The notes beneath the pieces were generated by a model. The model was not told the DNA's origin. It saw only the letters and a program-made list of their open reading frames with translations, and searched no databases. This document shows, piece by piece, positions 1 through 18,409 of a stretch of DNA of 64,000 bases. This stretch comes from Streptomyces aureocirculatus (GTDB taxonomy: Bacteria > Actinomycetota > Actinomycetes > Streptomycetales > Streptomycetaceae), in the NCBI RefSeq assembly GCF_000720475.1, contig NZ_JOAP01000032.1, positions 62,001 to 126,000 of the forward strand, given 5' to 3'. The translations under genes and the position numbers were made by a program. Position 1 is the stretch's first letter. Each line of letters opens with the position of its first letter.

Positions 1-1
1 G

Positions 2-9988
<9,987 letters not shown>

Positions 9989-10109
9989 CTCCACTCGGCC
10001 CCGGCATCCGCGGGCCACCGACGGCGGGCACCGACCCCGCCCCGCGGCCCCCCACCGCGGACCATCTCCGGTCCCACGGGACCGCACTACTCATCACGGA
10101 GAGCCCGAC

Positions 10110-10313
10110 ATGGACGAGAACACCCGCTACCAGGTGCTGCGCAACGACGAGGACCAGTACTCGCTCTGGCCGGTCGACGTCGACGTACCCGCCGGCTGGC
10201 ACCGCGTCGGCAAGGAAGGCACCGAGGCCGAGTGCTCCGCCTACGTGGACGAGGTCTGGACCGACATGCGCCCGCGCAGCCTGCGTGAGCGCATGGAGAA
10301 CACCGGGGCATAG
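10110..10313 (+). CDS. MbtH-like protein
   Basis: A 67-residue protein of normal family size that shows the whole MbtH signature: NDEDQYSLWP, the tryptophans of PAGWHRVG, the Cys of ECSAY and the terminal WTDMRPRSL. MbtH-like proteins bind adenylation domains and are needed for folding or activity of many NRPS A domains. It lies 121 bp after the synthetase on the same strand, so that synthetase is the likely partner. GGAGAG precedes the ATG at normal spacing. An MbtH directly after an NRPS gene that ends in an E domain suggests either the end of the synthetase operon or a break before accessory genes. Confidence 0.95.
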   Translation: MDENTRYQVLRNDEDQYSLWPVDVDVPAGWHRVGKEGTEAECSAYVDEVWTDMRPRSLRERMENTGA

Positions 10314-10492
10314 ACCGCACCTGTGCCGACCCGGGGCGACGACACCGCCGTCCGCCGCCCCGGTCACCGTCACCTCCTCTCTCCCTTTCACCCCCTCACC
10401 CCCTCCCCCCACGCAACCCTCGGGCCGCACTTCCCCGTTCCACAGCGCGGCCGTCTCCACTTTCTTTCCAGTTCTGCTCGAGGAGTTCGCCG

Positions 10493-11005
10493 ATGACGCC
10501 GACACTGCACAGCGAACGGCTGGAGTTCGCGCCGTACCGCACCGAGGACGAGGAGGGCTTCGTCACCCTTCTGCGCAACGAGGAGGTGTGCCGTTGGATG
10601 GGCCAGGAACAGGTGCCCGAGGAGGATCTGCGGACGGCGTTCCGCATGATGCTCACCCACATCTACCCGCAGAACCTGTTCGACGTATGGGGGCTGTGGC
10701 ACGAGGGGAGGTACGTCGGCCACGCGGAGGTCAAGAAGACGGGCAACGTGGACGGCCACGAGCTCATCACGGCCCTGGCCCCCGACTACTGGGGCAAGGG
10801 CCTCGGCACCGAGGTGGTCCGCACCCTGCTGCGCCACGCCGCCGACAACCTGGGTCTCAAGGAGGCCTACGGCATGGTGGGCGCCGACAACGCGGCCAGC
10901 CTGGCGATGGCCGAACGCCTCGGCTTCCGCCATGTACGGGACGTGGTGGGCGACGACGGGTCGGTCACGAAGATGGTCGTGATCTCGACGGCCGACGTGC
11001 CGTGA
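10493..11005 (+). CDS. GNAT family N-acetyltransferase (RimJ/RimL-like)
   Basis: A 170-residue protein with an RimJ/RimL-type start (LHSERLEFAPYRTEDEEGF) and the acetyl-CoA loop around YWGKGLGTEVVRTLL, followed by the conserved N..S...AERLGF segment that closes the GNAT fold. GAGGAG lies about 11 nt before the ATG. The substrate cannot be read from sequence; it could modify a side chain of the NRPS product, a ribosomal protein N-terminus, or give self-protection. Its 3' end overlaps the convergent acyltransferase gene by 41 bp, so transcripts from the two sides collide here. Confidence 0.85.
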   Translation: MTPTLHSERLEFAPYRTEDEEGFVTLLRNEEVCRWMGQEQVPEEDLRTAFRMMLTHIYPQNLFDVWGLWHEGRYVGHAEVKKTGNVDGHELITALAPDYWGKGLGTEVVRTLLRHAADNLGLKEAYGMVGADNAASLAMAERLGFRHVRDVVGDDGSVTKMVVISTADVP

Positions 11006-12050
11006 GGGCGGCGTCCGGTCCGTCCTGCGCGGCGGACGGCGGCCCGGGGACGGACCATCGCGGCAGCCGCGGTTCCACGAACAACTGGAACAGCAGCCGT
11101 ACCGGTGGGGTCGACAACAGGAACACCGCCGCGACGACCGTGAGGGTGAGGACGACCTGGCCCACGGGGCCGAGGTCCTTGAGCGCCGGGTAGAGCCCGG
11201 CGGCCTCGCCCGCCCGGATCAGCAGGCCGTGCAGGAGGTAGGGGTACATCGTGACGGCGCCGAGCGCGGTGAACAGCGTACGGCGCCGGGGCACGCAGGC
11301 GAGGAAAGCGGCGACGAGGACCGCGCTGAGCACGAAGAGTGCGAGGCGCACGACCAGATAGCGCAGCGGACTCACGCCGAGCTCGGTGTACCCGACGTCC
11401 ATGGACAGCCAGTGCTCGTCGGGGGCGGGGACGAAGAGATAGGCCCCGGCCCCGGCGAGCGCCAGAGCGACGACGGCCCAGCGGCGCGCCACCCGCGTGC
11501 GCAGGAAGGCGAAGTGCTGCGGGCGCAGACTCAGGCCGAGCACGAACCAGGGCAGGAACATCAGCACCCGCGGCAGCGCCAGGTCGTAGCTCATCGTGGT
11601 GAAGCCCGCGGCGAGGGAGACCAGGACGGCGATGGGCACGGGATGGCGGACGGCACGCCACAGGGGTGTGCTGAGCCGCCAGAGGAACAGCGCGACGAGG
11701 AACCAGCAGAGGTAGGTGGGTTCCGTCGGGGTGAGTTCGAAGGGCTCACCCCGTACCGCGCTGTTCGCGGCCGCGTACGCCGTCTCGAAGAGGAGATAGG
11801 GGATGAGCACCCCTTCGAGCAGCCGGCGCATCTGGTCGGGCCGGGCGCTGAAGCGCTGCGAGAAGTAGCCGCAGAGCAGAATGAACGCCGGCATGTGGAA
11901 CGCGTACACCACGGTGTGGACGGCCTGCAGCGTATGCGTGCCGCTGACGATCTGCTCCCAGGAGTGCCCGAGTGCGACGAGCACGATAAGCAGGAACTTG
12001 GCGTTGTCGAAGAAGGGGTCGCGCGTGTCAGGGGCGGCCATCGGCATCAC
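10965..12050 (-). CDS. Acyltransferase 3 family integral membrane protein
   Basis: A 361-residue polytopic protein with about ten hydrophobic segments. The start region DPFFDNAKFLLIVLVALGHSWE carries the histidine typical of acyltransferase-3 (OafA/WecH-type) proteins, followed by AFHMPAFILLCGYFS, also characteristic. Such proteins transfer acetyl or other acyl groups to sugars or peptidoglycan-like acceptors at the cytoplasmic membrane. The GTG at 12050 and an ATG three bases in both overlap the stop of the upstream deacetylase gene, so the two are translationally coupled. The pairing suggests deacetylation and reacylation of one extracellular glycan. The tail after the last membrane segment is short, basic and Ser/Pro-rich. 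Confidence 0.85.
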   Translation of the reverse strand: MMPMAAPDTRDPFFDNAKFLLIVLVALGHSWEQIVSGTHTLQAVHTVVYAFHMPAFILLCGYFSQRFSARPDQMRRLLEGVLIPYLLFETAYAAANSAVRGEPFELTPTEPTYLCWFLVALFLWRLSTPLWRAVRHPVPIAVLVSLAAGFTTMSYDLALPRVLMFLPWFVLGLSLRPQHFAFLRTRVARRWAVVALALAGAGAYLFVPAPDEHWLSMDVGYTELGVSPLRYLVVRLALFVLSAVLVAAFLACVPRRRTLFTALGAVTMYPYLLHGLLIRAGEAAGLYPALKDLGPVGQVVLTLTVVAAVFLLSTPPVRLLFQLFVEPRLPRWSVPGPPSAAQDGPDAALTARRPSRSRPSS

Positions 12051-14284
12051 GCCCTCGATCGGGCGGGCGCTGGGGGTTCGACCGGTTGCCAGGGCGCGAG
12101 ACGTCCTCCTTCACGCGTGGCATGGGTCCAGTACAGACGGCTGTCGAGGCCGAGCATGGTGAGCGCGACGCCGCCCGACGCCAGGGGGACGCTGGAAGGG
12201 GCACCGGCGAGCAGGACGCCCGTGCGGTTCCACTGCGGCCGGTGCTTGGCGGCGCCGGACGTGCCCCAGGCCGTGGCGACGTCACCGGTGGCGGACCGGG
12301 CCGCGAGCAGGACACCGCCCCAGTCGTTGGAGGTGACGCTCACCGGGCCGTAGCCCCCCGCTCCGCCGAAGTCGGTCAGGTCCGCCGACTGGTGGGCGGT
12401 GAGCGGCTTCCGGCCGCCCCGCGACGCCGCAGCGGGGGCGAGGCCGTCCGCGTGCAGTTGGGCGCTGTGTACGTTCCCGGAGTTCGGTACGCGGTAGAAG
12501 ATCCGGACGCCGTCGTCGTCGGGGCGGACGGTCAGCGGCAGCGTGGTGGGCGGAAGCCCGGTCGGCAGCGGGCCACGGACGAGCGCGTCCGGCTGGTCCT
12601 GGATCCAGGCGAGGACGGTGTGCGGCGTTGCGGCAAGGACGTAGGAGCGTCCCGAGCGGTCCGTGGCGGCGACCGGGTCGCCGTGCACCGCCTCGCCACC
12701 GAGGCCGCGCCAGGGCGCCCACTCTCCGTCCGCCCGCTGGATGCGGCTGGTGAGCTGGTGGCTGCTGTCACGCAGGTACACCGTCATCGTGCCGTCGCGG
12801 TGCACCGCGACGGTGGGGGAGCTGATGTCGTTCGTGCCGATCTCGTCCGACAGCTCCGGGGTGCCGAGGGACTGCCAGGGCCCGAAGGCCCCGTCAGGGG
12901 ACTCCTGGACGGTGAAGCCCACCTCCCTGCGGTAGTCGGCGGCGCGGGCGCCGAACAGGGTGCGGGTGCCGAAGACGGCGATCCGCCCGTCGGGCAGGGC
13001 CACGGGGTGGATGCCCGTGTCGATGCCGGTGTCCTTCAGGAGCATGGGCCCGGTCCAGCGCTTTGTGTTCCACCGGCCGCCGCCGCCGGGGCGGTGCCAG
13101 TGCGCGATCCGGCCGTCGAGCACGGCGAACGCCCGCAGGCTGTCGCCCTTGCCCGCGAGCAGCCAGCCCGTGCCGGTGTCCCCCGCGTGGTGGATGCTGT
13201 ACGACCAGCGGTGTTTCGGGCGCGCGGCGACCTTGATGTCACCGCAGCCCGCCGGGTCCTGGCAGGTGTTCCTGGAGCCGTCGCTCCAGGAGTACGTCTC
13301 CAGGGTGCGGGCCTTGGACGCGCCGGACGCAGGGTCGAGGGTCCGGGGGAGACCGCCGTTGAAGTACCCCATGTAGGTCTGCACGGTGAAGTGCGGGCGT
13401 GAGCCGGTGGCGGCGTAGCGGGCGAGGGCCTGCTGCACGAACCGGGCACCGAAGCGGTGGTCCTGGTGGTCGGCGCACTTGAGGTTGCGGTCGAGGCGGC
13501 CTGGCGTCGGGTTCTGCATCCGCACCTGGGTCGGCTTGAAGCGCTCCAGATAGCCGGTCAGGGTCCGGATGAGCTGTTCCCGTGTGTACGAGAAGTCACG
13601 GGTGACCAGGCCGCCGTGCACGAGCTGCGAGCCGAGCGCGGCGATCCGGCCGTCCCACAGGCCGTGCAGGCTGTGCGGGCGGTCACCGGTGATGCTGCCC
13701 GACTCGTGCAGCAGCGTCCACACCAGGTGGATGTGCGGGTACCCCTGGAGCGTGTCGAGCTCCGCCTGCCCGCCGCCCGCCGTGGCGATGACGCTGCGCC
13801 GCCACGGGTGGTCGGTCCGCCCGGTGACCATCTCCGCGTAGGCGGCGCGGATGCCGTTCTGGCGCGCCTTGGCGTACTTGCGCCAGTCGCGCGCGGGCCG
13901 GGGGCGGCCGCGGTACGTGCCCCGCCGTGGCGCGTTGATGCCGTTGGCCTCGCCCGACGTCAGAAAGATCGTGACCACGGGCCTACCGCTGCGCAGTGCC
14001 TGGCCGACCTCGGGATTGATGAAGAACAGGTCGTCGTCGGGGTGGGCGACGATCTGCACGATCGATTCCGTGGTCTTGGGCTGCGGCCCGGAGGTCGCCC
14101 ATGTTCCCGAGGGCGCCGCCGTACTCAGGTCCGGGGGCTGGTGCGGGGCGATGGACCCCTCGCCCTCCTCGGAGCGGGCCGCCAGACCGATGCCCACCCC
14201 TATGGGCGCCACGGCGCACAGCAGGGAGGCCGCGATGACGTCACGACGGGTTGCTCGCGCGAATCCGCGCTTTTCGGGGTGCAT
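12047..14284 (-). CDS. Secreted PIG-L family deacetylase with C-terminal propeller-like region
   Basis: About 745 residues from the ATG at 14284, which has AAGG upstream; a GTG at 14353 is possible but lacks a ribosome site. The N-terminus has ATRRDVIAAS followed by a hydrophobic stretch, a Tat-like or Sec signal. Residues 77-90 hold IVQIVAHPDDDLFFI, the PIG-L metal motif, and ADHQDHRFGARF supplies the later metal histidines. The family deacetylates N-acetylglucosamine-type amides with zinc. After about residue 330 come roughly 400 residues of repeating W-, GDP- and DGR-rich segments like the lectin-type propellers (PLL/tectonin) appended to secreted actinobacterial enzymes. It overlaps the acyltransferase gene at its 3' end. 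Confidence 0.85.
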   Translation of the reverse strand: MHPEKRGFARATRRDVIAASLLCAVAPIGVGIGLAARSEEGEGSIAPHQPPDLSTAAPSGTWATSGPQPKTTESIVQIVAHPDDDLFFINPEVGQALRSGRPVVTIFLTSGEANGINAPRRGTYRGRPRPARDWRKYAKARQNGIRAAYAEMVTGRTDHPWRRSVIATAGGGQAELDTLQGYPHIHLVWTLLHESGSITGDRPHSLHGLWDGRIAALGSQLVHGGLVTRDFSYTREQLIRTLTGYLERFKPTQVRMQNPTPGRLDRNLKCADHQDHRFGARFVQQALARYAATGSRPHFTVQTYMGYFNGGLPRTLDPASGASKARTLETYSWSDGSRNTCQDPAGCGDIKVAARPKHRWSYSIHHAGDTGTGWLLAGKGDSLRAFAVLDGRIAHWHRPGGGGRWNTKRWTGPMLLKDTGIDTGIHPVALPDGRIAVFGTRTLFGARAADYRREVGFTVQESPDGAFGPWQSLGTPELSDEIGTNDISSPTVAVHRDGTMTVYLRDSSHQLTSRIQRADGEWAPWRGLGGEAVHGDPVAATDRSGRSYVLAATPHTVLAWIQDQPDALVRGPLPTGLPPTTLPLTVRPDDDGVRIFYRVPNSGNVHSAQLHADGLAPAAASRGGRKPLTAHQSADLTDFGGAGGYGPVSVTSNDWGGVLLAARSATGDVATAWGTSGAAKHRPQWNRTGVLLAGAPSSVPLASGGVALTMLGLDSRLYWTHATREGGRLAPWQPVEPPAPARSRA

Positions 14285-14347
14285 AAACGGTGTTGCCTTG
14301 TCTGACGTACCGGCCACTCGGCCAACAGCTCCTGGGATGGACTCCTT

Positions 14348-14397
14348 GATCACCGAGGAAGATGCCGTGGGAAGGGCTAGGGTTGTCCTCGGTGATC
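14348..14397. promoter_or_regulatory. Perfect 12-bp inverted repeat upstream of the PIG-L gene
   Basis: GATCACCGAGGA at 14348-14359 is exactly mirrored by TCCTCGGTGATC at 14386-14397 with 26 bp between. It lies 64-113 bp before the deacetylase ATG. There is no T-run, so an operator or an mRNA leader hairpin is more likely than a terminator. If translation began at the GTG at 14353 the left arm would overlap the start codon. No known consensus recognised. Confidence 0.5.
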
Positions 14398-14561
14398 TTC
14401 CTCACGTGACAGGGGTGTGAACACCGCGTGCACGTGAGGGTGACGCGCGTATAACAGGTCCAGACGGGAGAGGCCTTTCTGTACCCCGGGCACGTTGGCG
14501 TCGGCAAAGCGAAGCGCCGGGGAGTGTGTGCTGAAGGTCGTCGGGGCGGCGGTGCCGGGGC

Positions 14562-15767
14562 TCAGCGGCGGGCGATCCCGCCGCCCCAGTCGAGGCGGAG
14601 CACGGCGACGTCGTCGGAGTGCTGCCCGGCGTTCAGCGCGTGGGTCTCCTTGATGAGGAGGTCGACGTGGGCGGCCGGGTCCGCGGTCGCCAGCTTCCCG
14701 ATCAGGGCGAGCAGCCCTTCGACGCCGAGTCGCTCACCGGTCGCGCCGTTGTGCCCCTCGGTGAGGCCGTCGGTGTACAGGGTGAGGGCTCCGGCGGCCG
14801 GGAGCCGGACGGTCGTGGGGGGCCAGCCGTGCAGGCCGGGAGCGATGCCCAGGGCGATGCCGTGTGCGGCGGTCAGCTCCCGGGTGCCGTCGGCCGTGGT
14901 GAGGAGGGGCTCGTGGTGACCGGCGAGGTGCAGCGTTGCGGTGCCCGCGTTCTGGTCGAGGGTGAGCAGGGTGCAGGTGGCGAAGAGCAACTGGCTGTCG
15001 CGCTCGGCGATCAGGATGCGTTCCATCAGGTGCAGCAGATCGTCGCCGCGGTGTCCGCCGAGGATGAGGGAGCGCCAGGCGATCCGCAGGCAGACGCCGA
15101 GCGCGGCGGCGTCGGGGCCGTGCCCGCTCACGTCGCCGATGACGGCGTGCAGCAGCCCGTCGTCGCCCTCCACCACGTCGAGGAAGTCACCGCCGAGCAG
15201 GGCCATTTCGGCGCTCGGCAGATAGCGGGACGTCACGCGCACCGTGGACGTGTCGAGCATGGGCTGGGGCAGCAGTCCGCGCTCAAGACGGGCGTTCTCC
15301 TCCGCCCGGAGCCGGGCGGCCTGCGCCTCGGCGCTGGCGCGTTCGGTCTGGCTTCGGTAGACGGCGTAACGCACCGTGCGGTGCAGCAGGTCCGCCTCGA
15401 CCTTGCCCTTGACGAGATAGTCCTGGGCCCCGGCGGTCATGGCGTCGGAGCCCGCCTGGGCCTCGGAGAGACCGGTCAGGACGATCACCGCGGTGTGCGG
15501 GGCCAGACCACGGACGGCGGCGACCGCTTCAATGCCCGACACGTCGGGCAGGTGCAGGTCGAGCAGGACGCAGTCGATCGTGCTTCCGGCCAGTTCGGTG
15601 CGGGCCTCGGCCAGTGTGGTGCGGGTGGTCAGCTCGAACCGCAGCCCCGTGTCGTACAGGAGCTCCTCGACGAGCAAGGCATCGCCCTCGTCGTCCTCTA
15701 TCAGCAGGATTCGGTACAGCGGCTCGGCGGCGGTCCCGCCCGGGGCGAGGGGCATGGACGCGGTCAT
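14562..15767 (-). CDS. Response-regulator/PP2C (RsbU/SpoIIE-type) phosphatase
   Basis: 401 residues from the ATG at 15767, which overlaps the kinase stop as ATGA; reading further upstream is a shadow of the kinase gene. The N-terminal receiver domain has the acidic pair in LLIEDDEGDALLVEELL, phospho-acceptor region VLLDLHLPDVSG, VIVLTGLSEA and the K of YLVKGK. A helical linker leads to a PP2C/SpoIIE domain with LLGGDFLDVV, VIGDVSGHGPDAAAL and LTLYTDGLTEG. Such proteins dephosphorylate anti-sigma-factor antagonists under control of receiver phosphorylation. Co-transcription with the kinase makes that kinase the likely input. Confidence 0.93.
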   Translation of the reverse strand: MTASMPLAPGGTAAEPLYRILLIEDDEGDALLVEELLYDTGLRFELTTRTTLAEARTELAGSTIDCVLLDLHLPDVSGIEAVAAVRGLAPHTAVIVLTGLSEAQAGSDAMTAGAQDYLVKGKVEADLLHRTVRYAVYRSQTERASAEAQAARLRAEENARLERGLLPQPMLDTSTVRVTSRYLPSAEMALLGGDFLDVVEGDDGLLHAVIGDVSGHGPDAAALGVCLRIAWRSLILGGHRGDDLLHLMERILIAERDSQLLFATCTLLTLDQNAGTATLHLAGHHEPLLTTADGTRELTAAHGIALGIAPGLHGWPPTTVRLPAAGALTLYTDGLTEGHNGATGERLGVEGLLALIGKLATADPAAHVDLLIKETHALNAGQHSDDVAVLRLDWGGGIARR

Positions 15768-17371
15768 CTCGCCTGCTCCGTGCCCGCGAGGGCGGCCTCC
15801 GGCAGGGGGGACGGGCCGGAGGTCTCCGGCGGCTCGGGTGTCAGGGTGAAGACGATGCGGGTGCCGCCGCTGTGAGCCGGGTCGACGGTGATGGTGCCCC
15901 CGTGGAACTCGACGATCTTCTTGCACATCGCGAGGCCGATGCCGCTGCCGCTGTAGGTGTCCTTGGTGTGCAGCCGCTGGAAGATCACAAAGACCTTGTC
16001 GGCGTACTCGGGCTCGATGCCGATGCCGTTGTCGGTCACGGTGAACCGCCAGAGGTCGCCCTCCCGCGCCGCCGTGACATGGATCTTCGGTGCTTCGCCG
16101 GGGCGGCGGAACTTGACGGCGTTGCCGATGAGGTTCTGCCAGAGCATGCCCATCTGGGTGGGGTCGGCGACCAGGGTCGGCAGCGGATCGTGGGTGACCG
16201 ACGCGCCGGACTCCTCGATGCCCACGCTCAGCGCGGACAGCGTCTGCTCGAGCACCTCGTCCAGGTCGACGCTCTGGTGGGATTTGTGAAGGCGTCCCAC
16301 GCGGGAGAAGTCGAGCAGGTCGTTGATGAGGGTCTGCATGCGGTTCGCCCCGTCGACCGCGAAGTCGATGTACTGGTCGGCCCGCTCGTCGAGCTGCCCT
16401 CCATAGCGCCGCTGGAGGAGCTGGGTGAAGCTGGAGACCTTGCGCAGCGGCTCCTGGAGGTCGTGCGACGCCACGTACGCGAACTGCTCCAGCTCGGCGT
16501 TGGAGCGCTGGAGGTCGGCCGCCTGCGCGTCGAGACGGACGCGTGCCTCCTCGGCGAACGCCAGCTCCTGGACCAGACGCCTGCGCATGGAGTCGATGTC
16601 GCTGCTGAGGCGCCGCAGGTCGGCGGGGCCCGTCGGAGAGATGGGGTGGTCGAAGTCACCGCCGCCGATGGTGCGGGCGTCCGCGCCGAGCTGTTCCAGC
16701 GGCTTGTTGATGCCGCGGCGCAGCCCTTCGAAGACGACGGCGGTTAGGACGAGGATGACCAGACCGATGGCGCTGAAGATCCAGTTGCGCAGGGTCATCG
16801 TGGACATCAGGTCGTCCCTCGCCTGCAGGCGGTCCGCGCGCAACTGCTCCTGCTGGTGGCTCAGGGCGGCGCGTACCCGGTCGAAGGCCGTCTTGCCCTC
16901 CGCCGCTCGTTCGGCGGCCAGCGGCGAGGGGGCGCCGGGCTTCGCGGCGGCGACGGGCCGCGCGATCCGCTGCTGCCACCTCGCCACGGACTCCTGTACG
17001 GCCTTCAGGTCGTCGAGGCCGGTGCGGTCGCCGTCCAGCAGCTCGGTGAGCCGCGCGGTGCTGGCCTTCTGCTCGGTGACGCCTCGCTCGTAGGGGGTGA
17101 TGAACTCCGGCTTGCCGGTGAGTCCGTAGCCGCGGATGCCGGTTTCCTGGTTGAGGACGGCCGATTCCAGGCGGATCGCGGTGGTCAGCGAGGCCGACCG
17201 TACGTCCACGAGGTCCCTGCTGAGCGTCCCGGTCCTGGCCAGGACCCAGGCCCCGGTCGTTCCGAGCAGGGCAAGGACCGCCAACGACACGGCCACTCCG
17301 GTGCGAAGCCACCGCCGCGTCGTCCACAGGGAAATTCCCCGCGCACGCGGTTGCCTCTGATCGCCGGTCAT
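15764..17371 (-). CDS. Membrane sensor histidine kinase (CHASE3-like, HAMP, HisKA, HATPase)
   Basis: 535 residues. Transmembrane segments at about 24-46 and 196-216 enclose a helical extracytoplasmic domain with the CHASE3 signature NQETGIRGYGLTGKPEFITPY. Then HAMP (about 215-268), a coiled linker, and a HisKA domain with the phospho-acceptor His303 in YVASHDLQEPLRKV, the bacteriophytochrome-like kinase class. The ATPase domain has NLIGNAVKF, DNGIGI and GSGIGLAMCKKI. It is the first gene of a two-gene operon with the REC-PP2C phosphatase and is divergent from the HTH-REC gene. Confidence 0.95.
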   Translation of the reverse strand: MTGDQRQPRARGISLWTTRRWLRTGVAVSLAVLALLGTTGAWVLARTGTLSRDLVDVRSASLTTAIRLESAVLNQETGIRGYGLTGKPEFITPYERGVTEQKASTARLTELLDGDRTGLDDLKAVQESVARWQQRIARPVAAAKPGAPSPLAAERAAEGKTAFDRVRAALSHQQEQLRADRLQARDDLMSTMTLRNWIFSAIGLVILVLTAVVFEGLRRGINKPLEQLGADARTIGGGDFDHPISPTGPADLRRLSSDIDSMRRRLVQELAFAEEARVRLDAQAADLQRSNAELEQFAYVASHDLQEPLRKVSSFTQLLQRRYGGQLDERADQYIDFAVDGANRMQTLINDLLDFSRVGRLHKSHQSVDLDEVLEQTLSALSVGIEESGASVTHDPLPTLVADPTQMGMLWQNLIGNAVKFRRPGEAPKIHVTAAREGDLWRFTVTDNGIGIEPEYADKVFVIFQRLHTKDTYSGSGIGLAMCKKIVEFHGGTITVDPAHSGGTRIVFTLTPEPPETSGPSPLPEAALAGTEQAR

Positions 17372-17428
17372 CCTGTGGACTCCTCGCTGTGACTGCCGCC
17401 TTGAAGTGCAGCCAGAACACTCTAGAGG

Positions 17429-17448
17429 GCGACAACGGTTGTTGTCGC
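17429..17448. promoter_or_regulatory. Palindrome in the divergent kinase / HTH-REC promoter region
   Basis: GCGACAAC and GTTGTCGC flank the four bases GGTT, a perfect 8-bp inverted repeat in the 107-bp space between the kinase start (17371) and the HTH-REC start (17479). A dyad at the centre of a divergent promoter is a good operator candidate for both operons. The HTH-REC protein next door is a possible binder, but this is inference. Confidence 0.5.
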
Positions 17449-17478
17449 GCGGGTGATCCGGGACCTAGAGTGCCAGGT

Positions 17479-18381
17479 ATGCCAGGCACGAACTTCGTAC
17501 TGCGGGCCACCCCGCAGGAGACCGCGGCCATCGCGGACGCGGCGGTCGGCCACCTCGCGCAGCGACTGGCCCGCCGCCTCCTCGAGGCCCCGGTGCCCCC
17601 GGGACCGGGCGGCGGCTCGGCGCCGGGTGGCTTGGCGCCGGGCGGTCCGGCTGCGGACGTTTCGGCAGCGGGCGTGCCGCCGCTGGACGGTCTGGCGCTG
17701 GGCGATGGCTCGGCGCTGGGTGAAGGACCGGCGCTTGGCGAAGGACCGGCGCGGGCCCTGGCTCTGCTTCACCTGCTCGACCACCTCCAGCAGGCCACTG
17801 AACGGCTGCAGCGGGAAGTGGCCCTGGCCGCCGCCCGCGCGGGTGCGGGCTACCCACAGATCGGCGCCGCCTGCGGCGTGACCCGGCAGGGCGCCCGGCG
17901 CCGCTGGCCGGGACTCTTCAATCACTCCCACGAGAAACGCTCGGAGCGTCCGATGATGACCACCCCCGCCCGCCCCTTCGACGTCCTGCTCGTCGAAGAC
18001 GACGTCGCCGACGCGATGCTCATCGAGGAGGCTCTCTCCGAGCGCGGGGCCCGCAACCTGGTCCAGGTCACGGACGGAGTCGCCGCGCTGGAGCACCTGC
18101 GTGCGCCGGACACCGTACGCCCCGACCTCATCGTCCTGGACCTGAACATGCCCCGGATGAACGGCCGCGATCTGCTGAAGGTCCTCAAGACCGACGAGGA
18201 CCTTCAGACCATCCCCGTGGTGGTCCTCACCACGTCCACCGCGCCGGAGGACGTGACCGGCGCGTACAGCAGCCACGCCAACGCCTATGTGACCAAGCCG
18301 GTCAACCTGGAGGAGTTCGAGCAGGCCGTCCAGAACATCGACGCCTTCTACCTCGACACCGCCACCCGCCCCCGCCCCTGA
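17479..18381 (+). CDS. HTH-like domain fused to Rcp1-type single receiver domain
   Basis: 300 residues from the ATG at 17479; GTGs at 17389 and 17470 are in frame. Residues 1-160 hold helices around a Gly/Ala/Pro-rich linker with repeated LALGDGSALGEGPALGEG-like units, then a helix-turn-helix-like segment (YPQIGAACGVTRQGARRRWP). The rest is a receiver domain of the phytochrome-associated Rcp1 type: VLLVEDDVADAMLIEEAL, VLDLNMPRMNGRDLL, VVVLTTSTAPEDV and the K of AYVTKPVNLEEF. An ATG pair at the junction (MMTTPARPFD) is preceded by a GGAG-like stretch, so a separate receiver protein may also be translated. It is likely a partner of the divergent kinase. Confidence 0.8.
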   Translation: MPGTNFVLRATPQETAAIADAAVGHLAQRLARRLLEAPVPPGPGGGSAPGGLAPGGPAADVSAAGVPPLDGLALGDGSALGEGPALGEGPARALALLHLLDHLQQATERLQREVALAAARAGAGYPQIGAACGVTRQGARRRWPGLFNHSHEKRSERPMMTTPARPFDVLLVEDDVADAMLIEEALSERGARNLVQVTDGVAALEHLRAPDTVRPDLIVLDLNMPRMNGRDLLKVLKTDEDLQTIPVVVLTTSTAPEDVTGAYSSHANAYVTKPVNLEEFEQAVQNIDAFYLDTATRPRP

Positions 18382-18409
18382 CCTCTCGGTCACTCGGCCC
18401 TTTGGCCCC

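Noticed and set aside
12086..13402. 438-codon plus-strand ORF opposite the PIG-L gene
   Set aside because: No domain, composition of a shadow frame; the minus strand has the metal motifs and coupled stop-start.
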